Source: Blakeslea trispora
Lineage: Eukaryota > Mucoromycota > Mucoromycetes > Mucorales > Choanephoraceae
NCBI GenBank assembly: GCA_025331445.1
Contig: JAIWNE010000133.1
Coordinates: forward strand, 24,420 to 88,419
Reading direction: 5' to 3'
Length of the DNA: 64,000 nt
Shown here: positions 11,239 through 23,353 of the stretch, piece after piece
Layout of the letters: each line of letters begins with the position of its first letter
How positions within the stretch are numbered: the stretch's first letter is position 1
Notes under the pieces: model-generated
What the model saw: only the letters and a program-made list of their open reading frames with translations
Databases searched by the model: none
What the model was told of the DNA's origin: nothing
Made by a program: the position numbers and the translations under genes

Positions 11239-12117
11239 TTATGTTCTGTTTGCTAAAGCCTGCTCACGTACTCTTCTTTCGTATTCCTTCTTGTCCTTTC
11301 TATAGAAAAAAATGTCTAAGAAAACCCCCCCTCTTTCTTTTGCTCAAATGTCTTTTTTCTCCTTTCTTTTTTGGGCTTACCTAAATAACATGTAAGCTTC
11401 TTGTTGAGCAGGGCTTTCAGGATTAGGATCGTTTAACAAATCTTGAACACCAAGAAGAATCTAAGGGTATGTTAAGCAAACATTCTTCTACATTCACTTT
11501 GGTACTCCTACCTGTTTCACAGTAATAGCTGGCTTCCAGCCTTCATCCTCGTTCAAAATCGATAAGCAAACAGTGCCTGATGGATAAACATTAGGATGAA
11601 ACAATGGCGGTGTAAATTTACATTTAGGTGGTTTGCTAGGATAATCTGTTGAAAAGGAAAAATACGATTGTCAAGTTCTATTCCTGCATTCTTTTTTGTT
11701 TCTTTCTCTCTCTCTCTCTCTCTTTTTCGTGTTTTCATCCATCATTCAATGACTCTGTACCTTCAGGGAACATCATTGTGAGTTTATAGGTAGCCTTTTC
11801 CCAAGGTGTCTGCATAAACAACAACAACAAAAAAGGCGCTACAATGAGTCTTTGCGTTTTTTCTCTTGTTGTTCAATGAGCTTACGTCTTCTTTTCCGGG
11901 GATACCACAAGTCCAGTTCATCAAGTCCAGCGAATTATCTTGATTTTTACCTGGTCTGGCCCAAAAGCCCTGTTGGTAACAAAAGATTGTTATGCGTTTA
12001 ATAAGAAAATAAAGCAATCGTCCGTTAGATTTACAAAGATCTAGTTACATGAGGATGATCCTTTCTCCATTGCTTTCTCTCCTCCATCAGTCGACTACGA
12101 GAAATGCCTGAGCTCAT
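11239..12117 (-). CDS. UBC9: SUMO-conjugating enzyme E2 (UBC9)
   Basis: UBC9 receives SUMO from the E1 enzyme as a thioester on its active-site Cys and passes it to Lys in psi-K-x-E sites, mainly in the nucleus. Six exons (minus strand: 12117-12049, 11969-11886, 11809-11761, 11645-11512, 11460-11381, 11299-11239) sum to 477 bp and 158 residues, the usual length for this enzyme. The N-terminus [20 protein letters not shown] is diagnostic of UBC9 rather than of ubiquitin E2s. The E2 core shows [13 protein letters not shown] with catalytic Cys94, followed by E-D-x-G-W-K-P-A-I-T and L-L-N-D-P-N. All introns are 50-130 bp with GT..AG borders. The gene looks complete, and the last exon encodes only 19 residues. 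The assignment is very secure. Confidence 0.95.
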
Positions 12118-12680
12118 TTTGTTATGTTGGTTTATATTCTAAAGCTTTTTCTTTTTCAAAAAAAACAAAGAAAAAAGGTTTTTATATCTTAAATAACACT
12201 AATTCACACTCCGTAATCAATTTCATTTTTTTGCGTCAAAAACAATGGTTAATGAATCACTTTACTAAAGATATTGCTCGACTCTACAAAAGCCATTCAA
12301 TTGCTTGAAGAATAAAAAGATAGGTAGTCCAAAGTGACATAGTATAGGCATGTCTTCCACTTGATTGTCTGCTTTCTTTTTTATAGTCTTCAATAATTCT
12401 TGATGTCAAGATTTCAATATCTTTTTTTAATGGATGATATGTTACGCTTAATTTGACAATAGACCAAAACTGCTTACTAAGATATAAAACCTGTACATCC
12501 CAAAATGCGTCAACTATTAGCGTTTGGCTGACGATTCTTATCCTTACTCTTAAATAGATGATGAACAGATAGTCTCTGACTTGATTTCTATCTCTTGGCT
12601 CAGTGAGATTGCTACCCAATCAAATGTTAAAGGATCTCGAGAATGACATTTCTTTTTACCGCATGAAAAAAAAATGGGCA
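12118..12680. other. Intergenic stretch, no gene seen
   Basis: It lies between the UBC9 start and the pseudogene. The first 130 bases on the minus strand, with T-rich and A-rich blocks, are the likely UBC9 promoter. A minus-strand frame at 12284-12619 has no recognisable content and I treat it as chance. Confidence 0.5.
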
Positions 12681-13509
12681 TCAAAACGACATGAGTTTAT
12701 TTGCAATACGTAATGGCATTGGAACCGATGAGATAATTGTAAACATTAGGTTTAGTATTGCAATATAAATATTATTCAGAGTGAATTCAGAACAAGGACT
12801 GTTCTTTGAACAATCAATGCTAACGATAGGTTTGCCTAGGCTAGAAACAGAGCTTGTAATACTCTTGAATTCAACACCCTTGACACTTGGTGAGCTCTCA
12901 TTGTCACCATCACATAATTTAAGCTGAGCTATATCGCAATATTGAGTAATGGCAACAATACGATTATCCACATTGTTCAATGTCAAGTCACTGAAAGCTA
13001 CATCAGTGAATAATCCCTTTACCTCCCCTTCATGTTTTGATCCGAGCACCATTCTCGCAGTTTGTACAAGAGCTCTTTAATGCATAAATGCTAGAGATAG
13101 TATCGGTATATCCACCTTTTTTTTTTTTAGTAGCATCATACCAGGGCTTGTCCATGACCATAGATGATACCCACATTGGCACCATCAAAGGCAATGTTCT
13201 CGCCCGGCAATAGAAAAGAAGGCATTTTTGGTTGTAGTATTCAGGATGATAAACAGATAGGTTGAGAGTACCATGGAATTGTACATTGCTGCCTTTCAAT
13301 CCAGACACAGCAACCATGTCGTCCAAATGATAGACAGCACCCTTGAAAAATACAACGGTACCTCCATCTTTATACTCCTTGAATGTAGAAGCCATGTTGG
13401 TTGATACAATACCACCTGTGCCAACTGTACAGGTAGTGACAGCATTAGATGTATAAGCAAGTGCAGTGATTGTAGCGAGCGAGAAAGCAATTGAAGAAGT
13501 ATGTATCAT
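12681..13509 (-). pseudogene. Polygalacturonase (glycoside hydrolase family 28) pseudogene
   Basis: Family 28 enzymes hydrolyse pectin in the plant cell wall and are secreted. The minus-strand frame from 13509 opens with a signal-peptide-like segment (MIHTSSIAFSLATITALAY) followed by the GH28 N-terminal pattern, including F-K-E-Y-K-D-G-G-T-V-V-F and N-V-Q-F-H-G-T-L. After a frame change (about 13200) come E-N-I-A-F-D-G-A and G-H-G-Q-A-L, the early beta-helix turn. The sequence then jumps directly to S-S-C-T-N-C-E-N-G-A-R-I-K-T, which in intact enzymes lies after the catalytic Asp pair and the G-H-G motif. After another shift the C-terminal beta-helix follows (F-S-D-L-T-L-N-N-V to C-S-E-F-T-L-N-N). 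The whole catalytic centre is deleted, and there is an in-frame stop after G-Q-A-L-V, so no active enzyme can be made. Confidence 0.85.
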
Positions 13510-14874
13510 TCAATCATTGATTAAAAAGAAAGAAGGGATCATGAGCAATTCAAATGACTTGAGTCTCATTCATACTTTTTTTTGTAATTAATGTTTGTAA
13601 ATGCGTTAGACACACATGCTTGATATAGTTTCTCTCTCTCTCTTTTTGGTTTATTTTCAACCCTATCTGTGCTTACAATCTTACTTGATATTCAGCTATT
13701 GCTGTGCGCAAAGTGTTTGTATTTCTACATAAATTTTACTTACTTTCTTTCTTTCCATTCAGGGTCTTTCTGAAGATTTTTTTTTGAAGTTATCAATGGA
13801 TCGACATGAAAAATCCCATTTTCCATTTATCTGCTGTACTGCATGCAAGGGAAATTAAGATTGATTGTTGCACTTTGAACTTAAAAGCGCGATTTATTCC
13901 TATCGATACCTTTTTACATGGTCGTCATACAGTTGTTACCTGACACGAAACTGTCAAAGAACAATACTTTGTACGTTGAGAGAGGGTTAATAAGTAAAGT
14001 AACAACTTGAACTGAACTTTAGTATGAATTGAAACAAAATTAGCGGATTTGACTTGTCATTTTTAAGGAAACACATCCACATTAAAATTCATGAGTAGGC
14101 TGCTTCCGATAGACAAAACTTGAGCATAGAGTAACATGTGCTAAATAAAATAGCTTTTCCGATAGCTGGTATACATTATGATGCAATGCAAAGAAACTTC
14201 TTAGGGCCTTTATCCATATTCTTGAGAAATGCTACTCTTATATTATTTACTTTTAAATGGAGCGGCATTTTAGCGCTTGAAATGTCATAAGTTCAAAGGG
14301 GTTGATACTCTTATATCAAACCATTCTTAAATCAAGCAACTTACTGTAGATCACAATCTTGGATAAAAGTCCATTGGCAGACTCAAAGAAGCTTGCTATC
14401 AATGAGCGAAATACATCCTTGATTGTTTTTTTTTATGATAAAATACTCCAAAAAATTGAATGTTTCCTTGCAATTCAAAAGGTAGCATTGAAAAACTACA
14501 TTTTTTTTTTAAAAAACTCTATGATGAAAAGCCCTAGATTATTTTTTTAAAAGACAACCCATAGTTACACAGACTAAATTTCCATTTTGAGGGATAGATT
14601 GATGTAACTTGTTGTTAGCTATCATTCATTAGCTATACAACAACAAAGAAAGCAAACACGCTTATATCAGTCAATCGGATAACAAAAAATAAAATACATG
14701 AAAGAGTCCATGTTAACCTAGGCTTTCTTATATGTATCATCTACTAAAGATGTATTAAAAAAATTTTCTTCTTTTTTTTTTTTTAACTGATGGAGATCAA
14801 CGATCATTTAAAGTGGGCTTAAAATGATGATAATTTTTTCTTTTTCTTTCTTTCTTTCTTGACACTTTATCGTC
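13510..14874. other. Gene-free interval with one transposon end
   Basis: No gene is supported. The right part carries a Tc1/mariner-type terminal repeat (14304-14348, listed separately). The frame at 14359-14550 lies inside the same degenerate material. The 60 bases before 14875 are a run of TTTC repeats that probably form the core promoter or leader of the transporter gene. Confidence 0.5.
14304..14348. repeat. Solitary terminal repeat of a Tc1/mariner-type element
   Basis: The segment from gatactcttatatcaaacc through the closing actgta matches the end of the relic at 54103-54147 (atactcttatatcaaacaac ... ccactgta) over about 44 bases with a handful of differences. It closes on a TA dinucleotide, as expected for this superfamily. 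No partner repeat is certain, although a TACAGT word occurs at about 13930. It is probably the end of a decayed element. Confidence 0.6.
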
Positions 14875-16128
14875 ATGACAACCTTATTACCAACACAACT
14901 CAATGAGCCCTCACAACGAAAGTTCTTTAACAACATCAAACTATCAAAAAGCGAGAAAAGCCAACAAAAAGATGACACAGCGGCGATGTTTAGTCATCTA
15001 AACTCATCTGTTCAGTCTGCTTTTTCGAATACTCAAAGTCACTTCTCATTATCAGACAATTCGAAATTTCTTATTTGCTGCTTTATGTGGTATCTCAGTT
15101 CATCGTTCTCGAGCAACACAGGCAAACAAATCATGAATGTGTTTAGATATCCAGTCACCTTGACTTTTGTTCAGTTCTTTTTTGTTGCATGCTGGTGTGC
15201 TATCATGGAACAGACGATCGGTAGGTCAACAGGCATTAAAAGACCAAGCAAAGCCATTTTTCAGACCATTGCACCATTGTCACTGTTTATGATTGTTGGG
15301 CATATCTTTTCAAGTGTATCCATCAGTCGTATTCCTGTGAGTTTAGTGCATACCATCAAGGTAAGAAGAAGAATAGTATATCATTGGACTATGAGCTCTC
15401 AACTCTTTTTTTCTTTCTTTCTTGATTTCGATATAAAGGCATTGGCACCTTTATTTACAGTATTGTTTTATCGATTTATCTTTCAAGTACAATATTCATC
15501 AAAAGTTTACACTGCATTGATACCCTTGACTTTTGGTGTGATTCTTGCTTGTAGTTTTACTCTATCAGATAACATTATTGGCTTATCTTGTGCCTTGATC
15601 TCTTGTTTGATTTTTGTCTTACAGAATATCTTTAGCAAGAAATTACTATTCAAGGAATCCAAAATGGGTGTCAACAACCCAAACAAGCTAGACAAAATGA
15701 ACATGATGTTCTATTCATCCACTATTGCCTTTTGTCTCATGTTTCCATTGTGGCTCTATTCTGATGGGTCACAACTCATACTGAATGAAGTCAAGCTAGT
15801 GGATGTCAGTAAGGCCCGTTTGATGGGCTACTTTTTGTTAAATGGCACTACTCACTTTGCACAGAGTTGGTTTGCATTTACCACATTGGCCATGTCTTCA
15901 CCAGTGACCTATTCGATTGCCTCCTTAGTCAAGCGTATCTTTGTGATTGTCATGAGCATTGTATGGTTTGGACAGCAAGTCAGCTTGATTCAGAGTATAG
16001 GTATTGTGTTGACATTTGTTGGACTTTGGATGTATCAACAAGCAAAACGAGAAGTGGATCAAGGAGAACTGAAAGCTTGTGAAAAGCCAATGGAAATGTT
16101 GCCCACATCACATACCAAACATATATAG
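14875..16128 (+). CDS. Triose-phosphate/nucleotide-sugar transporter family protein, SLY41-like
   Basis: Exons 14875-15360 and 15439-16128 are joined across a 78-bp intron (gtaaga...ataaag), giving 391 residues. The junction yields H-T-I-K-A-L-A-P-L-F-T-V-L, the conserved helix of the TPT/SLC35E transporters, which confirms the splice. About ten hydrophobic segments are visible from residue 60 to 370, preceded by a polar N-terminal tail of about 60 residues. Conserved features include S-L-V-H-T-I-K in the fourth or fifth helix, L-Q-N-I-F-S-K-K after it, and S-P-V-T-Y-S-I-A-S-L-V-K-R near the end, all typical of SLY41 and its relatives in the ER/Golgi membrane. The substrate is not predictable. 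The intron contains no stop and is a multiple of three, so a retained-intron product would stay in frame. The ATG follows a TTTC-repeat leader. Confidence 0.88.
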   Translation: MTTLLPTQLNEPSQRKFFNNIKLSKSEKSQQKDDTAAMFSHLNSSVQSAFSNTQSHFSLSDNSKFLICCFMWYLSSSFSSNTGKQIMNVFRYPVTLTFVQFFFVACWCAIMEQTIGRSTGIKRPSKAIFQTIAPLSLFMIVGHIFSSVSISRIPVSLVHTIKVRRRIVYHWTMSSQLFFSFFLDFDIKALAPLFTVLFYRFIFQVQYSSKVYTALIPLTFGVILACSFTLSDNIIGLSCALISCLIFVLQNIFSKKLLFKESKMGVNNPNKLDKMNMMFYSSTIAFCLMFPLWLYSDGSQLILNEVKLVDVSKARLMGYFLLNGTTHFAQSWFAFTTLAMSSPVTYSIASLVKRIFVIVMSIVWFGQQVSLIQSIGIVLTFVGLWMYQQAKREVDQGELKACEKPMEMLPTSHTKHI

Positions 16129-16832
16129 ATTGAGCAAAAGAATAAAACAAAAAAAAGAAACAAGAAAAGGTGTCTTTTTAATCGCTAGATGATTCTCTGT
16201 ATTCACACGTTCCTCTTACTACCCTGCCATCATCACTCGTGAGGGGAAGGGGGGCAGCAATAAAGAGAGAGAGGATGACTCACATTTATCTTTTTTTTCG
16301 AGAATGAACTTCAACACTAGAACACAGCAGCATTTTATATAGAAAATAAGTGAATGTAATTTTTTTGACAACAATCCTTATCATGCTTTGTAAGATTTAT
16401 TATCACTTTTTTTTTCTATTATCACTCTGATCAACTGAAATCAAAATGGGTCTCTTTGTCCTAAAAGGGAATTTCAAACACGAGAAAACGAAAAAGAAAG
16501 AAAGAAAAAAAGCAACAAGTAAGAAAAAAAAAAGACACTGGTTTTCTTGTTCAAGTGAATTCCAATGTCTTGTTTACTTGTAAGCCTTGTTTTATCATTG
16601 AACAATTGACTGCTAGAACAACATCAAACTCATCTCATTTATTTTTCTTTCCAAACTGACGAGAGAAAGAGACAATAGGCTTGTTGCACAAATAAACTCT
16701 TTTTATATACTGAAAACGAGTGATTCTTTTTTTTTTCTTTTTCTCTCTCTCTCTTTCTTTCTTTTCTTGTTCTCAGCCTTTTTTTTTTCTGTTTCTACTC
16801 AAGTACTACGCGAAGCAAGAAATAAAAGAAAA
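16129..16832. other. Intergenic region, promoter of the WHI2-like gene
   Basis: It holds 700 bp of AT-rich sequence with several poly-T and poly-A tracts and a CT-rich block at 16730-16775 just upstream of the ATG at 16833. A TTTTATATAC element near 16700 could serve as a TATA-like box. No gene is seen. Confidence 0.45.
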
Positions 16833-17825
16833 ATGTCTTCTGAGTCACCTATTATGCAGGTGCCAGAACCAGAGGAAACTTACGACAACGAAGACCTGAT
16901 CTACCAACAGCATGAGCAACACCAAGATGACCTGGACGAGTTTGACAGCCATGATACAATTCCTCAAAAGCTAAAACTTGACCTTAGAGGCACCCGTATG
17001 GAACTTCACCGAGACACCTTGGTGAATCTACCGGAAAGTTTGCTGATAGCCATGTTTCCTAATGGACTTGTGTTAGCTCGACCCAACGAAGAATTCGACG
17101 ACGATGATGACGATGACGACGACGACGGCCACTCGGTGGGTATGGATGAACAGGTCAATATTGTCGACTTTGATCCTGCTTGCCTTGATTATGTCTTGCA
17201 GTTCTATACACATGCAGCTCAAGTGCGTGACCAAAACCAACAGAACCCTGAATTACAACATCTCTTGGCTGCCTCTGCTGCTTCTTCGCCTGTATACTAT
17301 ACACTACTGACAAAACAACCCATCATTGTGTTGCGTGAAGAACTCGAATACTTTTGTTTACCTACCCAAAAGAATCAAAATGCCAAACATCTCAAGTTAG
17401 CCTCTGGAAAATACCTCAAGAAACATGATCTTATTTTTGATGCCCTTCAGAAAAACATTTCACGAGAAAACAACGTTGCTGAGCAACATCTGATCGACAT
17501 GTTATGTGACGCTGGTTTTCAACGAGACGATCATTGGGGATACCGTGAGATTGAACCTATGCGAACAACCATCGTGAGTATGGCTCTTGTTTTGCTAAAG
17601 ACAATTGGGCCTGATAATCATATGGCTACTGCACAAAAACTCTTTTTGTTTTGGAGAAAACCTGCTGTAAGTGATTGCAAATGTATCATGTATGGGATAG
17701 ATTTGATTTATTTATTTCTTGAATAGAGGAAATGTTGGTGGGATGGTGATTCTGTAGAGATGGAAGGTCAATCGATTCGTTTATGGGCAAGAAGAACCTG
17801 GACATTAGAATTAGCTCTCGTTTAA
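16833..17825 (+). CDS. WHI2-like BTB/POZ growth-regulation protein
   Basis: Two exons, 16833-17666 and 17727-17825, encode 310 residues. The start chosen is the ATG in aaaaatgtct; the frame is open upstream only through T-rich leader. After an acidic N-terminus the protein has a BTB/POZ-type segment (L-D-L-R-G-T-R-M-E-L-H-R-D-T-L, then L-P-E-S-L-L at residues about 50-72), interrupted by a run of ten Asp residues (about 90-99). A second conserved block, Y-F-C-L-P, comes near residue 173. The C-terminus R-K-C-W-W-D-G ... L-W-A-R-R-T-W-T-L-E-L, encoded by the short second exon, is the signature of fungal WHI2-like proteins. In yeast, WHI2 works with PSR phosphatases in the stress response and in restraining TORC1; that role here is inferred from the family. 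The Asp run is unusual and may be length-variable. Confidence 0.85.
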
Positions 17826-18004
17826 TTCATCAATTCTCACTTATTATTATTATTATACCAACCAACTGTTGTATCAAGATTTGCTTTTACTTTTTGACTC
17901 TTTTTATTATTATTAAATTTTGTAAACCCAAAACTTTTTTAAAGCGAAAAAAAAATGGATAGTCAATCAAGACTTTTTGTGGATGATACTGAAAGAAGTT
18001 TTAT

Positions 18005-20119
18005 TCAACAAGTAATTACATGTGATTCTTTCTCATTTTCAGTGCTTTCATTCACTACTGTTTCAACTTCATCATCCTCATCATCATCACTGTATTCTTC
18101 ATAGTATATCTTGGTCACTCGGTTGCTTACTTTGTTGCTTGGATGAATGGGCAAAGAAGACCCTCTTTTTGTCATGGCAGGAAGGCTAGAGTCTAGATAA
18201 TGGCTGGCAATCATGTAAGAAAAAGCAATATGTTCTGACGTGTCATTGGGGATCGAATAAAGAGGCTCATTAGGTAAGACGTGGGTATCGAGAGTACTGG
18301 CTCTTTTCTTTGCCAAGGGAGCTGGAATGGTTGTGCTCTTGCTGACCTGTGGACTTGCTACAGACTGCTTCGAAAGGAATGGGGAAAGCAGAGGAGATTC
18401 AACGGGTAAATGAGGAGAGAATATATTAGATGCAGATGCACTTCTAGTAGGTACGGGTGTGGGAAATGAGGCATCAGGCTGCGGCTGGGTATGATTTAAG
18501 GTTTCTTTCTTGGTGCGAGTGCGCCTAGGAGGAGGAGGTAGCCCTGGAAATGTATTGTGAGCTGATGGTATTGGATGAGGCGCTGTGATGGCTGGAAAGG
18601 TAGCCACACTTGTCAACTGACGTCCTGCGTTGTATGTCTCATCCAATAGTTTATTGCTCATCTCTGATCTCATGTGCTGTTCACGTAATGGAGGTACTTG
18701 GTTGACTGCATACAAGCCTAGGGGTGAGCTAGGATACTGCTGGTCTTTCGATTCACTGGCTTTGCTTGAAAGAGAGCCTGATCTTTTTCTCAACAGACCC
18801 TGAGCTGACTTAAACCTCCTTAGACCTCGCTCACTTTTACTAGAGACAGAAGAAGTAGGCACTGCTTCGCCCTTGGGCTCATTCTGTTGAGGATGAAGTG
18901 AATCCGATCGGCTCATGAACAAGTCTGCTATTTCAACAGCCAAAGGTCGTTTATGAGGTCCTCTCTCAAACACATGACGATAGGATGTATCGTCCGGAAT
19001 ACCAGAATAAGAGACAGTGGAGATGCTGATGGGCATCTTGACACGCACCTCTTCTTGATGTTGACCAAAGTTGAATGTGATTTCAAGTTGGTGGGCTATG
19101 GTGATGAGTGGAGATTCTATGGTACAGAGCGGACTTTTGTCCAGTTGATGTTTCAAGATCAAAGGAACAGAATCAAAGCTATCGTTTAGATCAATGGTGT
19201 TTACTATGACAGGTCTGATTCGCTTGAAAAACCTGGATAGATCCACTTCAAGGTGTCTGTTGGATCTATTGGATCGCATCTGCACTACTGTACTATTCTT
19301 TTTACTGGACATGGTCACCATTTCTATTTCTGATTTGGATAAATGACGACACCTAATCATAAACATATGAGTCAAAGCATAGGCACATAAAATTAAGCTA
19401 CATTACTTGTAGATTTCGACTTGAATCAGCTGTGTATTGATAAACTTGACCGGCACTTTATCAATACTTTTAAACATGAGGCTGATTGGTATATATCCTT
19501 GATCGAGACAGACTATCTTTGGTAACTCCAGCTCAAACAAGAACTTTTTTTGAACAACATGTTCATATCTTCGGGAAGATATACGCAAGGCAGTTTCTCT
19601 TGAGGGTAATAAATGGCGATGTATGATGATGGTCTGACTGATGACGATGACTTTGTTGTAGCCGATGGTCATCTTGAGTTCAACTCGGTATCGGATGAAG
19701 CCTTCTTTGCTTGTGAAGCTTCTGGGATAAATATCGGGAATCTCAAGTTCCCATGGTATCAAGTGTACACCTGCATCCAGTGACATTGCCTTTGAGAGTA
19801 TTTTTGCCTTTAATTTAGGCAGAATGGGTGTCAATAAATCTTGCTGTGGATGGTATTGCTGTTGTTGTTGATAGGTATGGAATTGATTGTTGGGTGCTTT
19901 TGTGAATTGATTGACACCTGATTCACCCTTAAATTTGACCGTGATGGATTTGACCTTGATGGTCTTTGCTAAAGTAAGTCGAATGTGTCCTTTTAAGAGC
20001 TGGCTATGGTCAATCATATCGTTGTCGAGTGTTTCTTTTGTCGGGATTCTGACAGGACCCAGAAAACTTAAATGTCTTTTGAAAGGCTCAACATCAACAG
20101 ATAATATACCATCTTTCAT
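18005..20119 (-). CDS. Alpha-arrestin-like protein
   Basis: Two exons on the minus strand, 20119-19407 and 19352-18005, encode 686 residues. I start at the ATG of MKDGILSVDVEPFKR because the in-frame sequence before it is a T-rich hydrophobic run that looks like a leader or 5'-UTR intron (it ends ctatag just before this ATG). Residues about 20-150 form the arrestin N domain (G-H-I-R-L-T-L-A-K-T-I-K-V-K-S-I-T-V-K-F-K-G and H-L-I-P-W-E-L-E-I-P with R-Y-R-V-E). The C domain follows, with the intron inside it. The tail from about residue 390 is Ser/Pro-rich and ends in an acidic region. Fungal alpha-arrestins normally recruit the ubiquitin ligase Rsp5 to plasma-membrane transporters through PPxY motifs, and no PPxY was found here. 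A glutamine run (about 103-112) sits inside the N domain. Confidence 0.83.
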
Positions 20120-21111
20120 TATAGTCACTATAGAATTTGAAAAAAAAAGGAGGAAGGAAATAAACAAAATAACAATAATTAAGAGACTTAACAATAAAAA
20201 GCTTTTTTTTTCTAACTTGTTCATGTTGTTACACCACTTGTGTTACCCTATTTTGTCTATTATTCTTACTTGCTCCTTGACCTTACAATTTAAAATGAAT
20301 TATATCTAACGAATTTTTTTTTTTTACTAAACTCAGAATTGATCGGGTGGATGCAAAAACAAATAAGCTTATATGAAAAATAAACATGTGTGATCAAAAT
20401 GACTCCGAAAAGAGTAAAAACCCCAATTTTCTTATTATTAAAAAAGAAAGACACCCTCTATTGACTCAATACTTTAAAAAAATAGATACATAAAGATGGT
20501 GGAAAAAAGAGAGAAAGAGAGACAATCGCTGAATTCTATAGAAACTAAACAAGCGCTTACTATATAAATCCTCTAATAAAACAACTCATGCTACAAGTCT
20601 GAGTATAATCGATTTTCTCAGCCTATCCTCAATAAAGGCAATCAAAAGCAGATAAAAAATCAAAAAAATAAAGCTCCAAGATCTCATTCCCCGAAAAATT
20701 GAAATGCTGTTTTGGTTCTTAAAGAAGCGCCGCTTCAAGCTTTGTGTCTCTTGAAGATCTTTTATTAAGCCATATGTACTCGATAGAATGACTTTAGTAA
20801 AAAAAAAAAACCGTATAAATTCTTAATTAAAATAAATTTATATATATAATTTTTATAAAGTCTATACTTGTGGTTTGCAATCATGTTTCTGAACAAGTGA
20901 AAGCCAAAGGAATATGATGCAACTAGTGTCTATTGCCTTTAGGTTGTTTGAGATCCTAGTCGCAAGCTTGTTACAGATATAGCTACCGATTCCAAAAAGA
21001 ATCATGTGAATGGTACTTCTTTATTCCTTGACAGTCTTGCAGCACTAAGCGATATCAACACCTGAAAGACAATATAAGGCTACTGAATGGACTGACTAGA
21101 AACATAAGAGA

Positions 21112-21164
<53 letters not shown>

Positions 21165-23353
21165 AATTCAGTGACACTTAGTATAGCTTGTTGTTCTGAA
21201 ATTATCCTACAATAGTAGCACTGATATTATTGTTTTGCTTTACTTTACTCTAAACTTTTCCCTCCACCCATACCTAATATTTATCAAGCATAAACTAGCT
21301 CTCAACTCATAATGTTCTCAATCTACAAGCGTAACCTAGAACCACTGCTCCTGAGAGGCAATATTCTGGTTGTTTCCTTTGTCATAGTATTAGTGCTATT
21401 TTTCTTATTGTCCATATTGAGTATCAGTTAATCTATTTTGTACCTTTTTGCTTGTTTCAAGATGTCATTGGTCATCATTGGATAACAAAGTGTTTGTTTG
21501 AGGTAAGCACACTCTTTGCTTACTTGACTGTATGTTTGATGTTGTTGATTCTATAATAATAGAAGTCAGTGAAATGTATCATTTTGCCTAAATTAATTGA
21601 AATCTGATACAAAAAAGAAGAACTTTAAATGCCTATATTCAAGTCTTTGGTCTGTTTCTTTATACCAAGAAGTGCCTACATAGAAAAAAAAGAAATACAC
21701 AGTTTCAACATTAGATGGTGAAGATTGAATACACATAGAAGAAGGGGATACGAGTTCTATTTCCTATTGTTGTTCAACTCATTTAATGCACCCAAGTGAT
21801 GTCAATGAAACACATTCGTTATTAAACTCTTTTTGGGCGAAGGAAACCAGTAACTTGTCTTTCACAGTTCATTAAGGAATTGAAATGAGTGTTGCACAAC
21901 ATGTTAACAATAGTATTAATCATTCATTCATATATTACCATTGGTCACTCCATTCTTACATTTTTAAACTGTTGTTTTTCTTTTAAAAGTGACAGTAGCT
22001 TCATTATGTTTCTAATAGCTATTTTTCTTTTGAATTCTCAAAAAAAAACAGGCACAATGGTTCGATCAAGCATGAAGATCAAATCGATGTTACATCATCT
22101 ATCAATTCTTTTTAGTTGAAACATAAAGACTATAATCACTACATTGTTTTGACTGAGGATGATCTTATTACTATTCTGTCCCCCCTCTTCACTTTACCGC
22201 CACCATTACTTCTTCTCCACAATTATTTTCTAGTTACAATCGTCTTTTCATGCCCTCACAAATTACTTGTCTGCATTGACTCCTATAAAGCTTTGAAGAG
22301 AGAGGTGTGAGTGTGTGTATAAAATCCATAAGAAATAAGCTATTTACTAACTGCTGATTTCAAGTTCATAATGCACCTTCTCTCTGTGTTAGTCGATGAT
22401 GAAGTCAGTTCCCCCCTTCATCTCTCCCTCTCTGCTATAGATCAGAGAGAGACATGTATGCGCGTTGGAGTACTAAAAATTCATGTACATTTGTTCGAAC
22501 ATTTAGTTGCCTTTTTATCATCATATGGCTATTACTTCCTGTCTGATCCACATCGTAATTTTTCAATCTTTCATTCAGATGTCATTCTTGGTTTAAATCT
22601 CAAAACAAACCGAGACACTCAGTGGTCCACCAATGATATGTATTCTCCGTTTCTTCCCCTCTCTTTTTTTTTTATTTTTGTCAAGTGCCCTGAAAATCAC
22701 AAATGCGTTTTCATTTTTTAAATCAGAGAATCTCATGGTAATGAACAATAATGCCTTTGTGACTCTTAAGACGAGTAAAGGAAAGAGCGTATTTTCAAAG
22801 GTGCTTCTGATAATCCAATCTGCTATTTCACTTTGAGAAAGTCATCATTTGCTAACATTTCTTAACTGAGCAAAATAATTTCTTTTGAAGCAAGCTTAAA
22901 ACGAAACGAAATGAAATAGAATTAAAATGCGCCTTCCCCCCCCCCTTCTCCTTAAATACGCACGAGAGAAATCAAGCGGAGTAGGGCCCTGAACTAGAAT
23001 TCTCTCTAGTTAAAAAAAAACACTATTTCTTCTTTTGTATGTGTACCAAAAAAGAGAAAAAGAAAAAGGCCACTACTTACTAATGTATCAAACAATTCAA
23101 TTTGGTCAAGACAGCATGAACATTTTTGTTCAATAGTTTTTCTTATAAACAGTAACTTGACTCCTATTCGATCGTATAGTTTTTAGAGCTCAGTTGACTT
23201 TTAAGAAGAAAAAGCACATGAAAGTTTAGCCAATCAAAGTACACAGAAATTATAAGCGTGCCAAAACAAAAAAGTTTGACAAGAGTTTTTTTTTAAAGGC
23301 TTTTTTTAATATTTCTCTTTCTTTTTTATCAATATTTAAAAAAAGAAAAAGCA
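20120..23353. other. Gene-free 3.2-kb interval
   Basis: No gene is supported between the arrestin and CCT5. The interval contains the (GA)n tract at 21119-21160, many poly-A and poly-T runs, a C8-10 run near 22936-22946 and only chance frames (for example 22371-22721, which lacks any motif). The last 150 bases are the probable CCT5 promoter and leader. Confidence 0.55.
21119..21160. repeat. (GA)n microsatellite
   Basis: It is an uninterrupted run of 21 GA dinucleotides in gene-free DNA, with short GAGAGA and A-rich flanks. It is probably length-variable. GA/CT tracts also occur in promoters and introns elsewhere in the window. Confidence 0.97.

Noticed and set aside
12284..12619. Minus-strand 111-codon frame next to the pectinase pseudogene
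   Set aside because: No domain, poor composition and no link to the GH28 fragments.
19353..19375. Upstream extension M-T-H-M-F-M-I-R of the second arrestin exon
   Set aside because: It lies in the intron; the phase-matched acceptor at 19353-19354 joins it to the first exon.
20120..20224. Hydrophobic N-terminal extension of the arrestin as a membrane anchor
   Set aside because: The T-rich segment ends in a good acceptor (ctatag) just before the internal ATG and arrestins lack such anchors.
22371..22721. 116-codon frame in the desert before CCT5
   Set aside because: No motif, T-rich composition and no introns with good borders; chance frame is more likely.
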